From Craspedostauros australis (lineage: Eukaryota > Bacillariophyta > Bacillariophyceae > Mastogloiales > Achnanthaceae): a stretch of DNA of 64,000 nt. The DNA lies in the NCBI GenBank assembly GCA_026770025.1, contig JAMXDE010000057.1, positions 124,001 to 188,000 on the forward strand, in the 5' to 3' direction. Below are positions 53,897 to 64,000 of the stretch, in pieces. The stretch's first letter is position 1, and each line of letters begins with the position of its first letter. Under the pieces are notes generated by a model, which was not told where the DNA came from, ran no database searches, and saw nothing but the letters and a program-made list of their open reading frames with translations. The position numbers and the translations under genes were made by a program.

Positions 53897-55897
53897 TCAA
53901 GACGATCCCTCGGGTGGAGGCGGCGGTGGTGGCGCTGTCCCATCTTTCCACACATCGGGCAGCAGCTCGTCTGGGATCATCATCTCGTGACGGAACGACC
54001 ACACCTTGTGATGATCACGTTCGTACGAAATGTCGGAGAAGATGAAAGCCTGGAGCGGCAAATCGAATAGGATCTGCCCCGTCGGCCGTGGTTCGCACAC
54101 TTCGCTGGATGATCGATCTAACACCCCGTTGCGTTTTATGACCTGCATTTCCACATTGACCCATTCCTCCAGCAGCTCCGCGGTGTAGGTTCCGGCATCG
54201 TCATTCCGCAGCAGAATGCGGCAAGCGGCGTCACCATCCTCGTCGTCTTCTATGTCTTTTTTGCTTCGATGCTTCTCACTAGAGTCGTCGTCATCATCGT
54301 CGCCGTCGCTGACATCATGGTCTTTGATGTAAGACGATCGACATCTCAGATGGACACTGTCATGTTCGTAGGGCCGTTCATACCACGTCCTCAACGTCAG
54401 CGTCTCCATCATGTTCAATTCGTAGGCTGGAATGTAATTGGGCCGCGGTGGATCCCACGCCGCCACATGCGCATCCCATGCCTGCTGCCACTCGTCGCCA
54501 TAATCCAGAAACACTTCTTCGCCTTCCGCAATGTCGCGCAACGCCACGTAATCGAATGCCAACCCGCTGCGGTACTGCGATCCCCATTCGTCGATGGGTT
54601 GTTCCAGCCACTCCTTGTTGCGCATGTCGTCAGCCCATGCGATCTTGGCGTTGGCATGCTCTTGGGAATGGTTGATGTCGAAATTGAGCACGCCGTACGG
54701 ACACAGCAGCAGCCGAGTTTTCGGATGGCCGAAGCAGTAATTGAGCAGCAACTGCCAATGCTCCGGTCGGTCGGTATCGGCCACGTGATGGTTTCCATCG
54801 ACCTTGATCGAGTACATGCGCAAGACATCGCGTTCTGGAATATGAATGAGAGGTGCCGGTGTGATGACGGAGCCTGCGGCAAGCGGACGTGTCGCGAACA
54901 CACCGCGCCCCGCACCAGGAATCGTGCTGATGCCGGTATCGATGTTGTCCATGCACTTGCCATGCTCCCGCAGCCACTCGACGCTCCTGATGCTGGTATT
55001 CAGGTGCTGCAGGGAAGTTCCGCCGGCCTCGAGAATCCGCGGCACGTCGGACACATTCGTTGGCAGCGCATTCAGCGTGCGGGATGTCGTCCATGCCGTT
55101 TTCACGTCGTCCAGGACCGTGAACAGCGATGCGGTCCAGTCTCCTGTTTGATTCGTCGATGAGTCGATTTCAGCGGTGGAAGCATCGGGTTGCTGCTCAC
55201 GATCATCTTCGCCATACCGTTTCTTCAATCGAAGGTAATCGTGGAGCAGCTTATCGGCTTCTCTATAGTTCTTCACAAAGGGTATGTATCCGTACACGCG
55301 CGTGCGACTTTGAAAGTAGCCCTCGCCGTAGCTGACGTAGAGCTCCGTTCCAGGCTGGATGTCACGCGTGGCCGCCACCTGCCGACCGCTGAAGGGCGTG
55401 AAGGAACCGATCGACGGTGACTGCGACGAAGCTCCCGACGCGATAGGACGCAAGTAATCGACCTGGCTGTCGGCCACGTTCGTCAGCGGCATCCAGCAGT
55501 TGGGCAGAGCACCGAAGCCGCTCGACGCAAAGTGCATCGTGCTCTCGGAGTCCTCAATGTCGGCATCCATGTCATCGGAGACATCCGACGACCACGTGTA
55601 CTCGTTCCAAAGGAACCTGGCGTAGCTTTCGCTGTTGTGCCATTCGAATTCGTAGATGGGCACGGCGCTGTCGCTGGGACCGACGGGCTCGCCTGTCCTG
55701 TAGGCTCGATCGCCGGCGAACATGCCGAGTCCGGCACCTGGGATGGTGGATTCCGCCAGGTAGAGGCCACATTGTGATGGCTCCTGTTCCTCGGAAGCCA
55801 ATGCTAATGATGGCAGCGATGTCAGAATCAGCGATGGCAACAAGCACGCTGAGATAGCGTGCAGGGGCTTCGTCGTTATCATCCTCATCACAGTCAT
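53897..55897 (-). CDS. Signal-peptide protein with two SET-like domains
   Basis: 666 aa from ATG 55897 (MTVMRMITTKPLHA). Upstream in-frame codons to 56146 look like untranslated sequence, and this start gives a clean signal peptide ending SLALA-SEE. SET-like domain 1 is about residues 45-193, with TIPGAGLGMFA at its start and ELYVSYGEGY at its end. Domain 2 is about 318-468, with TIPGAGRGVFA, NFDINHSQEHAN (406-416, the N-H-S core motif) and EVFLDYGDEW. Domain 1 lacks a clear NHS motif, so only domain 2 looks able to bind S-adenosylmethionine. The C-terminus has an acidic/basic insert (528-555) and a poly-Pro end. SET domains methylate lysines, but a secretory or plastid leader argues against a histone substrate. 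Convergent with the preceding gene and divergent from the phosphatase. Confidence 0.78.
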   Translation of the reverse strand: MTVMRMITTKPLHAISACLLPSLILTSLPSLALASEEQEPSQCGLYLAESTIPGAGLGMFAGDRAYRTGEPVGPSDSAVPIYEFEWHNSESYARFLWNEYTWSSDVSDDMDADIEDSESTMHFASSGFGALPNCWMPLTNVADSQVDYLRPIASGASSQSPSIGSFTPFSGRQVAATRDIQPGTELYVSYGEGYFQSRTRVYGYIPFVKNYREADKLLHDYLRLKKRYGEDDREQQPDASTAEIDSSTNQTGDWTASLFTVLDDVKTAWTTSRTLNALPTNVSDVPRILEAGGTSLQHLNTSIRSVEWLREHGKCMDNIDTGISTIPGAGRGVFATRPLAAGSVITPAPLIHIPERDVLRMYSIKVDGNHHVADTDRPEHWQLLLNYCFGHPKTRLLLCPYGVLNFDINHSQEHANAKIAWADDMRNKEWLEQPIDEWGSQYRSGLAFDYVALRDIAEGEEVFLDYGDEWQQAWDAHVAAWDPPRPNYIPAYELNMMETLTLRTWYERPYEHDSVHLRCRSSYIKDHDVSDGDDDDDDSSEKHRSKKDIEDDEDGDAACRILLRNDDAGTYTAELLEEWVNVEMQVIKRNGVLDRSSSEVCEPRPTGQILFDLPLQAFIFSDISYERDHHKVWSFRHEMMIPDELLPDVWKDGTAPPPPPPPEGSS

Positions 55898-56484
55898 CGT
55901 TTCCGATTGGTTATGGTTGTGGCCGTTGGTTTGCAGCTCTCGTGCTCTTTGGATTGTCGTCATTGTCATCACATCTGACGAAGTCGAAGTTTCCGTTCGG
56001 ATTTGCACGTTGCAATGACATCGCGCAAAAACATGCCGTCTCATGATTGTTGCGATCGTGTATGTTGTATCATGCTTCTTGGTTCGTTCTTGAATGATTG
56101 ACCACTTCATCGCGGGTATGGTGTTATTCCTTCGTCTATCCTGCATTTTAGAATGGCTTCATGCCAATAAGTTGCCTTGCCATAGCTCTCTCTCTCTCTC
56201 TCTCTCTCTCTCTAGAAAGAGATCTATCTATTAAAAGGAGACTATACTCAATCGGAGTCTAAATGGTACAATAACCGTAAAATAACGTTTTTGGATCCAA
56301 CATTAGTCAAAGCGATCGAACGACAAACTCATGACTCGCGGTCACGATACTCTGTTCGCGCCAAAAATCATGGAGATGATGTCAACAACACCATGAAATC
56401 GAAACAACAACAGCAACATGATGACATCAAATTTCGCCATTTCGTATCAAGCAACAGTGGATTACCCGACATATTTAGGAGCAG
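55898..56484. other. Divergent intergenic region with (CT)n
   Basis: Between the SET-like gene (minus) and the phosphatase (plus), so a shared promoter region is expected. A (CT)14 microsatellite lies at 56186-56213. No separate gene seen. Confidence 0.6.
56186..56213. repeat. (CT)n microsatellite
   Basis: About 14 CT units in the divergent region upstream of both the SET-like gene and the histidine phosphatase. Confidence 0.95.
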
Positions 56485-57396
56485 ATGCAAACCAGAACAG
56501 CTCCATTCTTCTCATTAACAGCAACGCCAATCCTTTTGCTGCTCTGCGCGTCACTGTTCATCGCGGCAGATTCGTTTGCGTTGCCACGATCGAGGGCGCA
56601 GCGTACTGGTGCGTCGCCATCTTCTGTTGCGAACGGGACGAGTCTCTGGGGAACCGCATCTTCGGACGACGATACTGCACAGTCATTCAAACATAGAACT
56701 ATTGCCAACAGCGTCATTAGCAGCAGCAGTGTCATCAATAGATCGAAGATGGGCAAACCCTCCAACCTCAAGATCTACGTCGCGAGGCACGGCCAGGATC
56801 TGGATAATCAGAATGGCATTCTGAATGGACATCGCGATCAGCCGTTGACAGAAATTGGGCGACAGCAAGCACAGACCGCGGCCAGCAAGATCAAGGACAA
56901 CACGTCGCTGCGGTTCGATCACATCTTCGCATCGCCGCTGCAGCGCGCCAAATCGACGGCCGACGTAATCGCCGCCGCGCTCGGCATGGACGGCGCAGTT
57001 CAAGTGTTGCCCGATCTCATCGAACGCGATTTAGGCGTCATGTCGGGTGTGCCGATCAAGGAGATTCGCGAACGCTGCAGTCCCGACGTGTTGGAGACGG
57101 AAACGATCTGCTACTTCCTCAATCCCGCCGGTGCAGAGACCTTTCCGGACCTTGTGCAGCGTGCGAAACGGCTCTTGCAGGGACTACGCGAGAAGTTCCG
57201 AAATGATCATGACGCAACGATCCTGTTGGTGACGCATGGTGATTTTGGGAAGATGCTGTATGCAGCGTACTACGACTTGGATTGGAAGGATGTCATTCAG
57301 CAGTTCCACTTTGGGAATTCGGAGGTCGTGCTGCTGTCGAAGGATTCTGCGCCGGAGGATGCTCACGTCTTCAAGATTCAGCAGCACAATTCTTGA
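56485..57396 (+). CDS. Histidine phosphatase (phosphoglycerate-mutase-like), probably plastid-targeted
   Basis: 303 aa. The N-terminus has a hydrophobic core (about 10-28) followed by ADSFALPRSRA, an ASAFAP-type cleavage motif with Phe at the expected +1 position, then a Ser/Thr-rich transit-like stretch to about 90. The catalytic domain starts LKIYVARHGQ (R101-H102-G103), with R154 (SPLQRA), E180 (LIERDLGVMSG) and H251 (LVTHGD), the full set of histidine phosphatase residues. Length after the presequence (about 210 aa) suits cofactor-dependent mutase/phosphatase relatives such as bacterial GpmB or CobC-like enzymes. The substrate cannot be read from sequence. An internal ATG at residue 89 (MGKPSN) could make an untargeted form. 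Convergent with the cyclase gene, 245 bp apart. Confidence 0.88.
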   Translation: MQTRTAPFFSLTATPILLLLCASLFIAADSFALPRSRAQRTGASPSSVANGTSLWGTASSDDDTAQSFKHRTIANSVISSSSVINRSKMGKPSNLKIYVARHGQDLDNQNGILNGHRDQPLTEIGRQQAQTAASKIKDNTSLRFDHIFASPLQRAKSTADVIAAALGMDGAVQVLPDLIERDLGVMSGVPIKEIRERCSPDVLETETICYFLNPAGAETFPDLVQRAKRLLQGLREKFRNDHDATILLVTHGDFGKMLYAAYYDLDWKDVIQQFHFGNSEVVLLSKDSAPEDAHVFKIQQHNS

Positions 57397-57640
57397 TTGC
57401 GACATGAGCGGCAGCGACGGCGTCACAAACAACACACGTCATGCTCGTGCGTGTACTTTTTCCAGAGAGTCGTTGCTTGGGGAGTCCAATTTAGATCACT
57501 CTCAGATACACACATGCACGTAGTACGAGTAGAGTAGAGCTGCGGACAGTACGACAAGTTTCCCAGTTCAACTGTTATACATGATTGAAAGAAGTTGATG
57601 TTCCACATACAAGTACGTGCGTGCACATGCTACATCACAG

Positions 57641-60600
57641 TTATCTTCCGCCCAACCGCGCGGAACGGAACGCACCAGCCATTTCACGTCTTGTCTGTGC
57701 GGTCTGCTTCACATGCACAGTGTATAGGTTGGCTTCATCCTCATCGCTCTTCTTCGGTGCCTTCTTGGTCGTTGGCGATGATTGCCGCATGGCACTCTTC
57801 TTCTGAGACATTGTGGACGGCACCGTGAGGGGGGAGATGGGATAATCCATTCCACTCGCGCTGCTGTTGCTGAATGCCGACTGCCCGGCGTTGGATTCCT
57901 GGGCGTTGCTGCCTCTGCGAGGATAGGGACGTCGTGGTGGTCGTGATGGCTTGGGCGACACGTCGAGTGGCTTCAAGGTCGTGATGAATTCATCATCGCG
58001 CAGATCGCTGGGAGGCGGCTGTCCCATCCTGGCCTCGTCATGTGATTCGAGGGAAGCTTCCTCTTCGTCAATGTCCGACACATCATCCATGGGCGTAGCG
58101 CCGAAGCTGGTGCCGACCAAACCCTCCTCTTCCTGCACTGAAGTGGACCGCAGTATCCCCGATGTCGGCCTGGGTGGCACTGCCCCTGTGGCCCTCCCAT
58201 TGCCTCCGCTGGCGCCGCCGCCATTGTTGTTGTTATTGTTACCGTTGTTGTTGCTGCTGTTGACATCGATCGGTTCCTTCTCCAAATCCACGGTTCGTTT
58301 GTTGTCATTGTTGGACACTCCGCTCTGATTGCTATGCGTGCTCAGTTGAATATTGCCATCGGCCTGGTTCGGCTTGGTATCTCCGTCAGTCTCCACGTTG
58401 GCATTTTCACCATCCCGTTCCGCATTGTACGCGCGAGGTCGCAGCCAGAATGTCTTGAGCTTGCCTTTCCCCTTGGCCTCGACCATATCCTTGCGTTCCT
58501 CCAGCCAGTGCTTCTTGCCAGCGGCCACTAAGATGTCCGCGGTGCTTGTCGAGACGTGGATCTTGCTGCGCTTTCCCGTGGTTTCCATGCGCGCTGCTGT
58601 GTTGACCGTATCACCGAACAATTGGAACCTGGATTTCTCACCACGCAGCACGCCTGCAGTGACAGGACCGCTGTGCAAACCGAATCTCATGGACAGCGTC
58701 GATGTGTTGCTGCCCAACTGGTTTCGCAACTCCCGAACAATGAGGGCCTTCATCTTGCGCAAGCATTCGTGGGCGAATAGGGCGAGGATGACAGCATGAT
58801 CCTTTTGCGGTTCCGGCAGGCCTGTTACCGCCAAGTAGCAATCGCCGATCGTTTCCACCTTGAACACTCTGAATGGACACAGCATGGCGAGTGGAAGAAG
58901 TGTATGTATGTGTGTGCGTTTGTGTGCACAGAATGGTGCAAGGTAGAAGTTTTCGCAAGTGTGAGATGTCAATCGGTTCAGTTTCAGTGTTTGTTTCGGT
59001 TGCTGCTGCTGCTGTTGTACGAGTATGCCTGCGATTTGTATTTGCATCACAACAGCCATCCAATTCATTCCAATCCATGTCAGTACATTCCAATTCATGC
59101 ACTAACTCACTTCCGCTTGTTGGCAATCTTATCAAAAGCATTGTAAATGGTCTCCAACAAGATGAAGATATCCGCCGCCTCCCTTCCCGACGACCACGTC
59201 GCGAATCCGACGATATCTGCAAAGAGGACGGTGCATTCATCAAAGAGATCGGCGATGGGCGGCGCCACACTGTTTTGCATCACGGACGGCGCATCCTGCT
59301 TCTGCACTTCTTCCTTGAGGATGGAGAGGTAGGAATCCATGCTGTTCGTGGGATCGTTGAGGTGCTTGTTGAATCCTTTCGTCGTTCGCAATTTGCTCGT
59401 CGTCGAACCAGAAACGGACATCCCGGACGACATCTTGTTGGCGTTCGCGGCGGGCGCATTGTTGATCATGGCGTTGTCATCGTAAAGGCGTTCGCGCACG
59501 TTGTCCGGAAACAGGGACGAGACGATGGCGCTCGACGACATGGCCGATTCGAAGACGACGCGTTGTCGTTTTTCGACGAGTCGATCGAAGCAGCAGACGA
59601 TGCAGACGATGATGCAAAAGACGATGGCGACGACGATCGTGTAGGACGCGTCGGCGTTGCTCGTGTACTCGTCGCGCAGATCATCGTTGGGGTACATGGA
59701 CATGGTGATGCGGCATGCCGTTGTGTATGGCGCCGCCGTGACGAGCAGACAGTCGCGGCGATCGGAGTTGTACTGCGTATCGTGTAAATCGCGGGCGCCC
59801 CTGTAGATCGCGCGCTCCCCGACGATCTCGTACGTGAATTGTGCTGACGATCTGCTCGTCGTGCCGATGCCGCATCGTTCATTGAGCACGACGGTGAGGC
59901 GGGCGTGTTCACGCAGGTCATTCTCCATGATGGCGTCCCACGAGAACATGGCGGAAAAAACGGCCCTGGTCACGCCGTTGACGTCATCGACGATGGGAAC
60001 CAAGATGTTGGAAACTACGTTGCTGTAGAGATACCAATCAGATGGCGCGTTGGGGTCTGTGAGGTTGGGACTGTGCGCTTGGTTGGGCTTCGGCGGCTGA
60101 AATGGCGTGCGCGTCAACTCGTACCACTTTTGTTCCATCCTGTCCATGAGATGAGGCAGAATCGATGATGATGTTGTTGATGACGAGCTGTCTTGCTGCG
60201 CGCCCCATCTCGTTGTTGCGGAGCCCAGGAACGAATCAATGATTATCGAGGAATCGTCGTTATCGCTGCTGGTCTGTTCTTGCCATTCCAACACATCTTT
60301 GAGGAGGGGTCCGTAATACTCATCCGACAGCAAATTCGTGAGGATGAGATCCGGTTCATTGAGCGCGGGCACCATCTGCCAGATCGGCAGCAGCTCCGTG
60401 CTCGATTCTGGCTCGTACCGGATCGTTCCATTGGACAACCGACGCGCCGACCTTATCGTGCTGGGTATGGCATCAATGGATAATGGCGGCAGAGCGCTCG
60501 TGACATCGGGCGCATCGTCCTTCGTGACCGCCGTCGTCATCCACTCGAACTGTTGCTGCTGCTGTCGTTCCAACTGCAATATGCGATCGCGCTGCAGCTC

Positions 60601-61536
60601 CAAGCTCTGCAATAACCAGCCCTGATTGTCGGTGGCGTATCGCTCGAATTCCTGTCGATCCGCGAGCGGCGAAAGAAGCAGGACACTGAGGAATTCCCCG
60701 ATATCCGTAATGATACCGCCGCGCCGTTCCACATCCGGAACGGTCCAAAAGGAGGACGCTGTGTCATTCGCGCCTGCCGACAGGAACAGCTGGTTGTAAC
60801 CGAAACCCTTGAGCGTGGATACGTGGTTGGCGTACTTTTGCCGGACGACCGCGCAGAACTGCTCCACTTCATCTTCGTAAATGGAATCGAGCTGCTCCTG
60901 TTCCATGTTGGAGATGTAGAGGTAGATGCCGACGCAGGTCCCAACGGCGACGAGGATGAGGATGAGAAAGATGATGCGGCGGTAGCGTGCGATGGACTTC
61001 GTCTCTTGTTGCGCGAACTGCACCTGCACATCGGGAGCCGTGGGCGCGACGGGGTAGTCCTGGGCGAAGACGTCATCGACGCTGTACGTGGAGAAGTTCG
61101 TCATGGGCGTGTACATGAGATCCTGCTGCGTGCGCATGCCGTGGTTGGAGTTGGCATTGGTGTGCTGCGGATGCTGCTCCATGTTGGGAGTCTGGCTGTG
61201 CGACTGAGTGCTCGCGTATTGATCGGACTGCGCGTTCTGTCTACCCTCGTTGCTGCCGCTACGATCGAAGAGCTTCTTCTGCGATGAGCGGAAGGAGGAG
61301 GAGCCGTATCCCGGAATGTGTTTGAGCATGAGCTGGCGGGCCCTTTTGCGTCGCGACTGCGGCTTGGCCATCATGTCTTCGCTGCTGCGGCTGCTGCGGC
61401 GCACGGTCTCTTTGTAGAGGACATCGAGGCCGCCCATGCTGCCATGATCATCGTGGTTGGAGGAGTCCTCGTTGTAGGAGGCATGGAACCTCTCGCTGCC
61501 CGTCTTCAGCGGGATCTCGTACGTGCTGTCGGGCAT
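57641..61536 (-). CDS. Receptor-type class III nucleotidyl (guanylate-like) cyclase
   Basis: Two exons, 61536-59111 and 58868-57641, separated by a 242-bp GT-AG intron; the join reads NKRKVFKVETIGD. Total 3,654 nt, 1,217 aa. A cytosolic N-terminus (1-185) is followed by TM1 (IIFLILILVAVGTCVGIYLYI, about 188-208), an extracytosolic sensor-like region (209-630), TM2 (IVVAIVFCIIVCIVCC, 634-649), a linker helix (SSLFPDNVRERLYDD) and the cyclase domain from about 763. The metal-binding Asp is in LFADIVGF (D774), the base-recognition Glu is in VETIGD, and LFGDTVNTAARMET follows. Glu in VETIGD favours GTP, but the second discriminator position (FQLFGD) has Gln rather than the Cys of guanylyl cyclases, so nucleotide choice is uncertain. 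A long Ser/Asn-rich C-terminal tail follows. Its paralogue is at 62661. Confidence 0.88.
58869..59110 (-). other. Inferred intron of the cyclase gene (242 bp)
   Basis: Donor AA|GTGAGT and acceptor TTCAG|AGTG on the minus strand. Splicing restores the conserved cyclase core FKVETIGDCYLAVTG in frame. A GT-poor frame through the intron yields a spurious ATG near 59098. Confidence 0.88.
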
Positions 61537-62660
61537 GTTGAGAGCTTCAGTTGCTGTGTCTGCGAATGTGTGATGTGTGTGGTCTTTGTGGTCTGTGTGG
61601 TTGTCTGGAGGGATGGCCGAGTACGAAGACCTCTGTTTCCACTTCTCCTGTTGACTGTGATTGTGTGTGTGTGCTTGTGTTCGTCGTTGCCGTTCTGCCT
61701 CTTGACACTTCCACTTTCTTGGTGTTCAGCTGTGCTCTACCCCCAACAAGCAAGAAGCAAGATGGGCAGCATGAATAGTCGCACGGTTGCTCTTCGGTGA
61801 AGGTCGAAGAGGTCTGCCAGGGATTTGACCGATGCCTCCCTCCTGGAATGTCTCTGTTGCAACAGATCGCTTCGTCTTCGCCGTGATCGTGTCTTTGTGG
61901 ATGTGGTTGTTGTTGGTGATGTTTGCGTCGCCGGATGGCAAAGCCCGATGGCGTCCATCTCCTTCCAAAGACTTCTTCTGCTCGTGATACTCGCGTGTAA
62001 ACCGGCAAGGTCATCGAGACTAATGATTGAAGGCCATTCGTGCAATCTCCCTTAATTGGCACCGTTCTATTTAATAGCGCGTTGGGCCTGTATGGCAGTC
62101 GAATTCTTCCACAGCTGCTGTTGTTGGGCCTGCACATTCTTGGTCGTAGCTCACGGAACCTTGTGATGATGTTCCGAACGTGGACTTGCTACCACACACA
62201 GACCAGTTTTGCGAACGGGGGCACTAAAGCGAACGAGTCATCATCACGTCAACAATGCACAATGGACACGAACCAACGCAAAAGAACTCCCAAAGGAGCA
62301 AAATGACACACGATTTTGTGCTTGGAACAGTGGAGTGTCAGCCGTTCGCAAAAACGCAACCGAGGCAACAGCGCTGCGAACAAAGGCGGCACCAGAAATA
62401 CCGACGCAAGTGGTGGCAACAAATCACGATCATGTGAAGGAGGAACGAGAATTGAGCACAGCGCATCCATTCTCCGCCACTTCACTTCACTGCACTGCAC
62501 TAAAGCTCTCCTCGATCTGCATCCACTCTCTGTCGTGAATCTCCATTCCAACTTGGCAGCAACATCCAACGACAGTTGCAATAGCAACAGCAATATCAAT
62601 AACACCAGCAATAGCAATAGAAAGAGTAGAATAACTAACAACAAGAACACGAGTGATGAG
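61537..62660. other. Divergent promoter region of the cyclase pair
   Basis: 1.1 kb between head-to-head cyclase genes. No convincing ORF. The region just before 62661 encodes no upstream in-frame Met but is rich in AGCAAYAGCAAT-type repeats (62575-62620), probably 5' untranslated sequence. Confidence 0.6.
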
Positions 62661-64000
62661 ATGATGAACGCATCGTTCAACCGCTTGAATGCGTCCTTCA
62701 GCTTGCTGGGCAGACAGAAGAAGGGCGAAGACGATGATCGCAATGGCCGGAACGGTCGCAACAGCCTGAACGGCGATCAGGAGGACGACATCCTGCACAA
62801 CAGCGGCCGCAGCAACAGGGCCGGCCGGAATCGCAGCAGCCTGCGCCAATCGGGCGTGCTGCAGTTCCATGAGTCCGTCGCCAACAACATCTTCGACATC
62901 GCCGAGCAGGAGATTCTGGGCGGCGGCGATCCGCGCGAAGGCAGCCGTCGTGGCAGGAGGACCCTGGGCACCGGCGAGGACCTCTTCCATCACAGTTCCT
63001 TCCACAGACCCAGCGGCAACGGCATGCGCCTGCAGAACGGCGGCGGCGACGACGACGATGACCGCAGCAGCAACAAGTCGTGCGTCTCCTTCGCGGCGCA
63101 GAGCGATCATTCGCACTTCTCCGACGACGACATGGGCAGCGAGGGAGACGAGGACGACACCATCTTTGCGAATGGCAATGGCACGGTCGCCAGCGGCAAG
63201 AGCTCCGGCAATGCGGCATCGTCGTTGGGCAGACGCGAGACGGCCGCCATCTCCTATCTCAGAAGCTTCCTCTGGATCATCTTCTTCGTCTGCACCATCG
63301 TCCTCACCACGTTGGCCTACACGGTGCCGCGGCAGCGCGAGATCGAGCGGTTCGAAGACGCCTTCCATGAGGCATCCGAGAATCTGCAGAGCACGATTCA
63401 AGCCACGGCGCGGCAGCGGTTCACGACGACGCAGCTCTTTCACGAGTCCATTCAGCACGAAGCCACCTTGTCCGATGCCGACTACTTCACAATTCAAGAT
63501 CTCCAACGACGCGGCGACAACTTCATCGAGTCCACCCACATGTACACCGCCTTCCTCCTGCCGCTCGTTGCCACCAATCAGACGGATGCGTGGGAAACCT
63601 ACGTGCAGCAGAATTTGCATCGGCAGGATCTCATTGCCACCACAACGACCGCGGCATCGACGGCGACTATAGTGCCGTTCATTTACGAGTTCGACACGCT
63701 CAATGCGGTGCCGGCCACGGAGACCACCAACATTGCCGACGCTCCCTCCTTCCTGCCCATCTGGCAGCAAATACCAAACATACCGGCGCCGCCCATCAAT
63801 TACAACATCCTCGCGGAAACATCATTCGCAAGTGTTTTGCGCAAGAACAACAACTTGCCGTTCCTTTCCAGATTGTGGACCAACGAACGATCGCGCATGC
63901 TGCAATCCTTCGCATCCACGCATCAGCGTCTCGCCAACTTCACGTACTCGGAGGATGAGCCCATCACGGATTATCACATGCCCATTCATGACACCACCAC
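62661..64000 (+). CDS. Receptor-type cyclase paralogue, N-terminal part (truncated by window edge)
   Basis: Fully open from ATG 62661 (MMNASFNRLNASF; a second ATG follows at once) to the window end, at least 446 codons. A cytosolic Asn/Gly/Asp-rich N-terminus is followed by one transmembrane segment (FLWIIFFVCTIVLTTLAY, about 63268-63321) and then an extracytosolic helical region. The segment FLPIWQQIPNIPAPPINYNIL (about 63750-63810) parallels LLPIWQMVPALNEPDLILTNLL in the sensor region of the cyclase at 57641-61536, in the same position after TM1. This makes the two divergent paralogues. The cyclase domain itself would lie outside the window, so the catalytic call is by homology to the neighbour only. 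Confidence 0.72.
   Translation, partial: MMNASFNRLNASFSLLGRQKKGEDDDRNGRNGRNSLNGDQEDDILHNSGRSNRAGRNRSSLRQSGVLQFHESVANNIFDIAEQEILGGGDPREGSRRGRRTLGTGEDLFHHSSFHRPSGNGMRLQNGGGDDDDDRSSNKSCVSFAAQSDHSHFSDDDMGSEGDEDDTIFANGNGTVASGKSSGNAASSLGRRETAAISYLRSFLWIIFFVCTIVLTTLAYTVPRQREIERFEDAFHEASENLQSTIQATARQRFTTTQLFHESIQHEATLSDADYFTIQDLQRRGDNFIESTHMYTAFLLPLVATNQTDAWETYVQQNLHRQDLIATTTTAASTATIVPFIYEFDTLNAVPATETTNIADAPSFLPIWQQIPNIPAPPINYNILAETSFASVLRKNNNLPFLSRLWTNERSRMLQSFASTHQRLANFTYSEDEPITDYHMPIHDTT

Noticed and set aside
62487-63770. 427-codon minus-strand ORF opposite the second cyclase
   Set aside because: The plus strand is fully open to the window end with a TM segment and homology to the neighbouring cyclase. 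The minus ORF is Arg/Gly/Val-rich antisense without motifs.
1-64000. tRNA or rRNA genes
   Set aside because: I scanned for T-arm-like GGTTCGAATCC blocks and conserved rRNA cores and saw none I could support. A tRNAscan run would settle it.

Overview
The window looks like nuclear DNA of a diatom, probably pennate, or at least of a secondary-plastid stramenopile alga. The evidence is: (i) Ty1/copia retrotransposons plus a tyrosine-recombinase (DIRS-like) retroelement; (ii) two genes whose N-termini read as signal peptide plus an ASAFAP-like plastid motif (a histidine phosphatase with SFALP and an NTPase/nuclease-like protein with SFAFVLPP); (iii) short GT-AG introns; and (iv) clustered receptor-type nucleotidyl cyclases. 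The species is not determined.

The left half (1-30.7 kb) is a nested transposon cluster. A DIRS-like element on the minus strand has Gag, RT-RNase H and the start of a zinc-cluster tyrosine recombinase cut by the window edge. Its Gag gene is split by a nearly complete copia element, A (5127-12992), with a 6-bp target duplication, and the Gag frame is preserved across the site. Next come a decayed PiggyBac-like transposase (14.8-16.2 kb), a 3.3 kb element with 237-bp terminal inverted repeats (16436-19766), a decayed copia (D), and a copia relative of A (B). B has been broken by a solo LTR insertion and then by inversion of its 3' half between opposed LTRs.

The right half (31.5-64 kb) is genic. 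It holds a CXXC zinc-finger protein and a convergent CSRNP-like Cys/Ser-rich nuclear protein; a giant gene of about 3,140 aa built from eleven almost identical 256-258-aa repeats plus a Cys/His-rich C-terminus joined through an inferred 83-bp intron; a divergently transcribed 1,689-aa protein with a P-loop-like region, an NGA-repeat spacer and a PD-(D/E)xK-like (QxK) region, resembling RHS/Crinkler architecture; a signal-peptide protein with two SET-like domains; a probably plastid-targeted histidine phosphatase; and a divergent pair of paralogous receptor-type nucleotidyl cyclases, the second cut by the right edge.

The items most worth follow-up are the giant repeat protein and its four-unit higher-order repeat, the NTPase/nuclease-like protein with a degenerate Walker A, the Gag with an RNase-H1-type hybrid-binding domain, and the datable order of transposon insertion and inversion.
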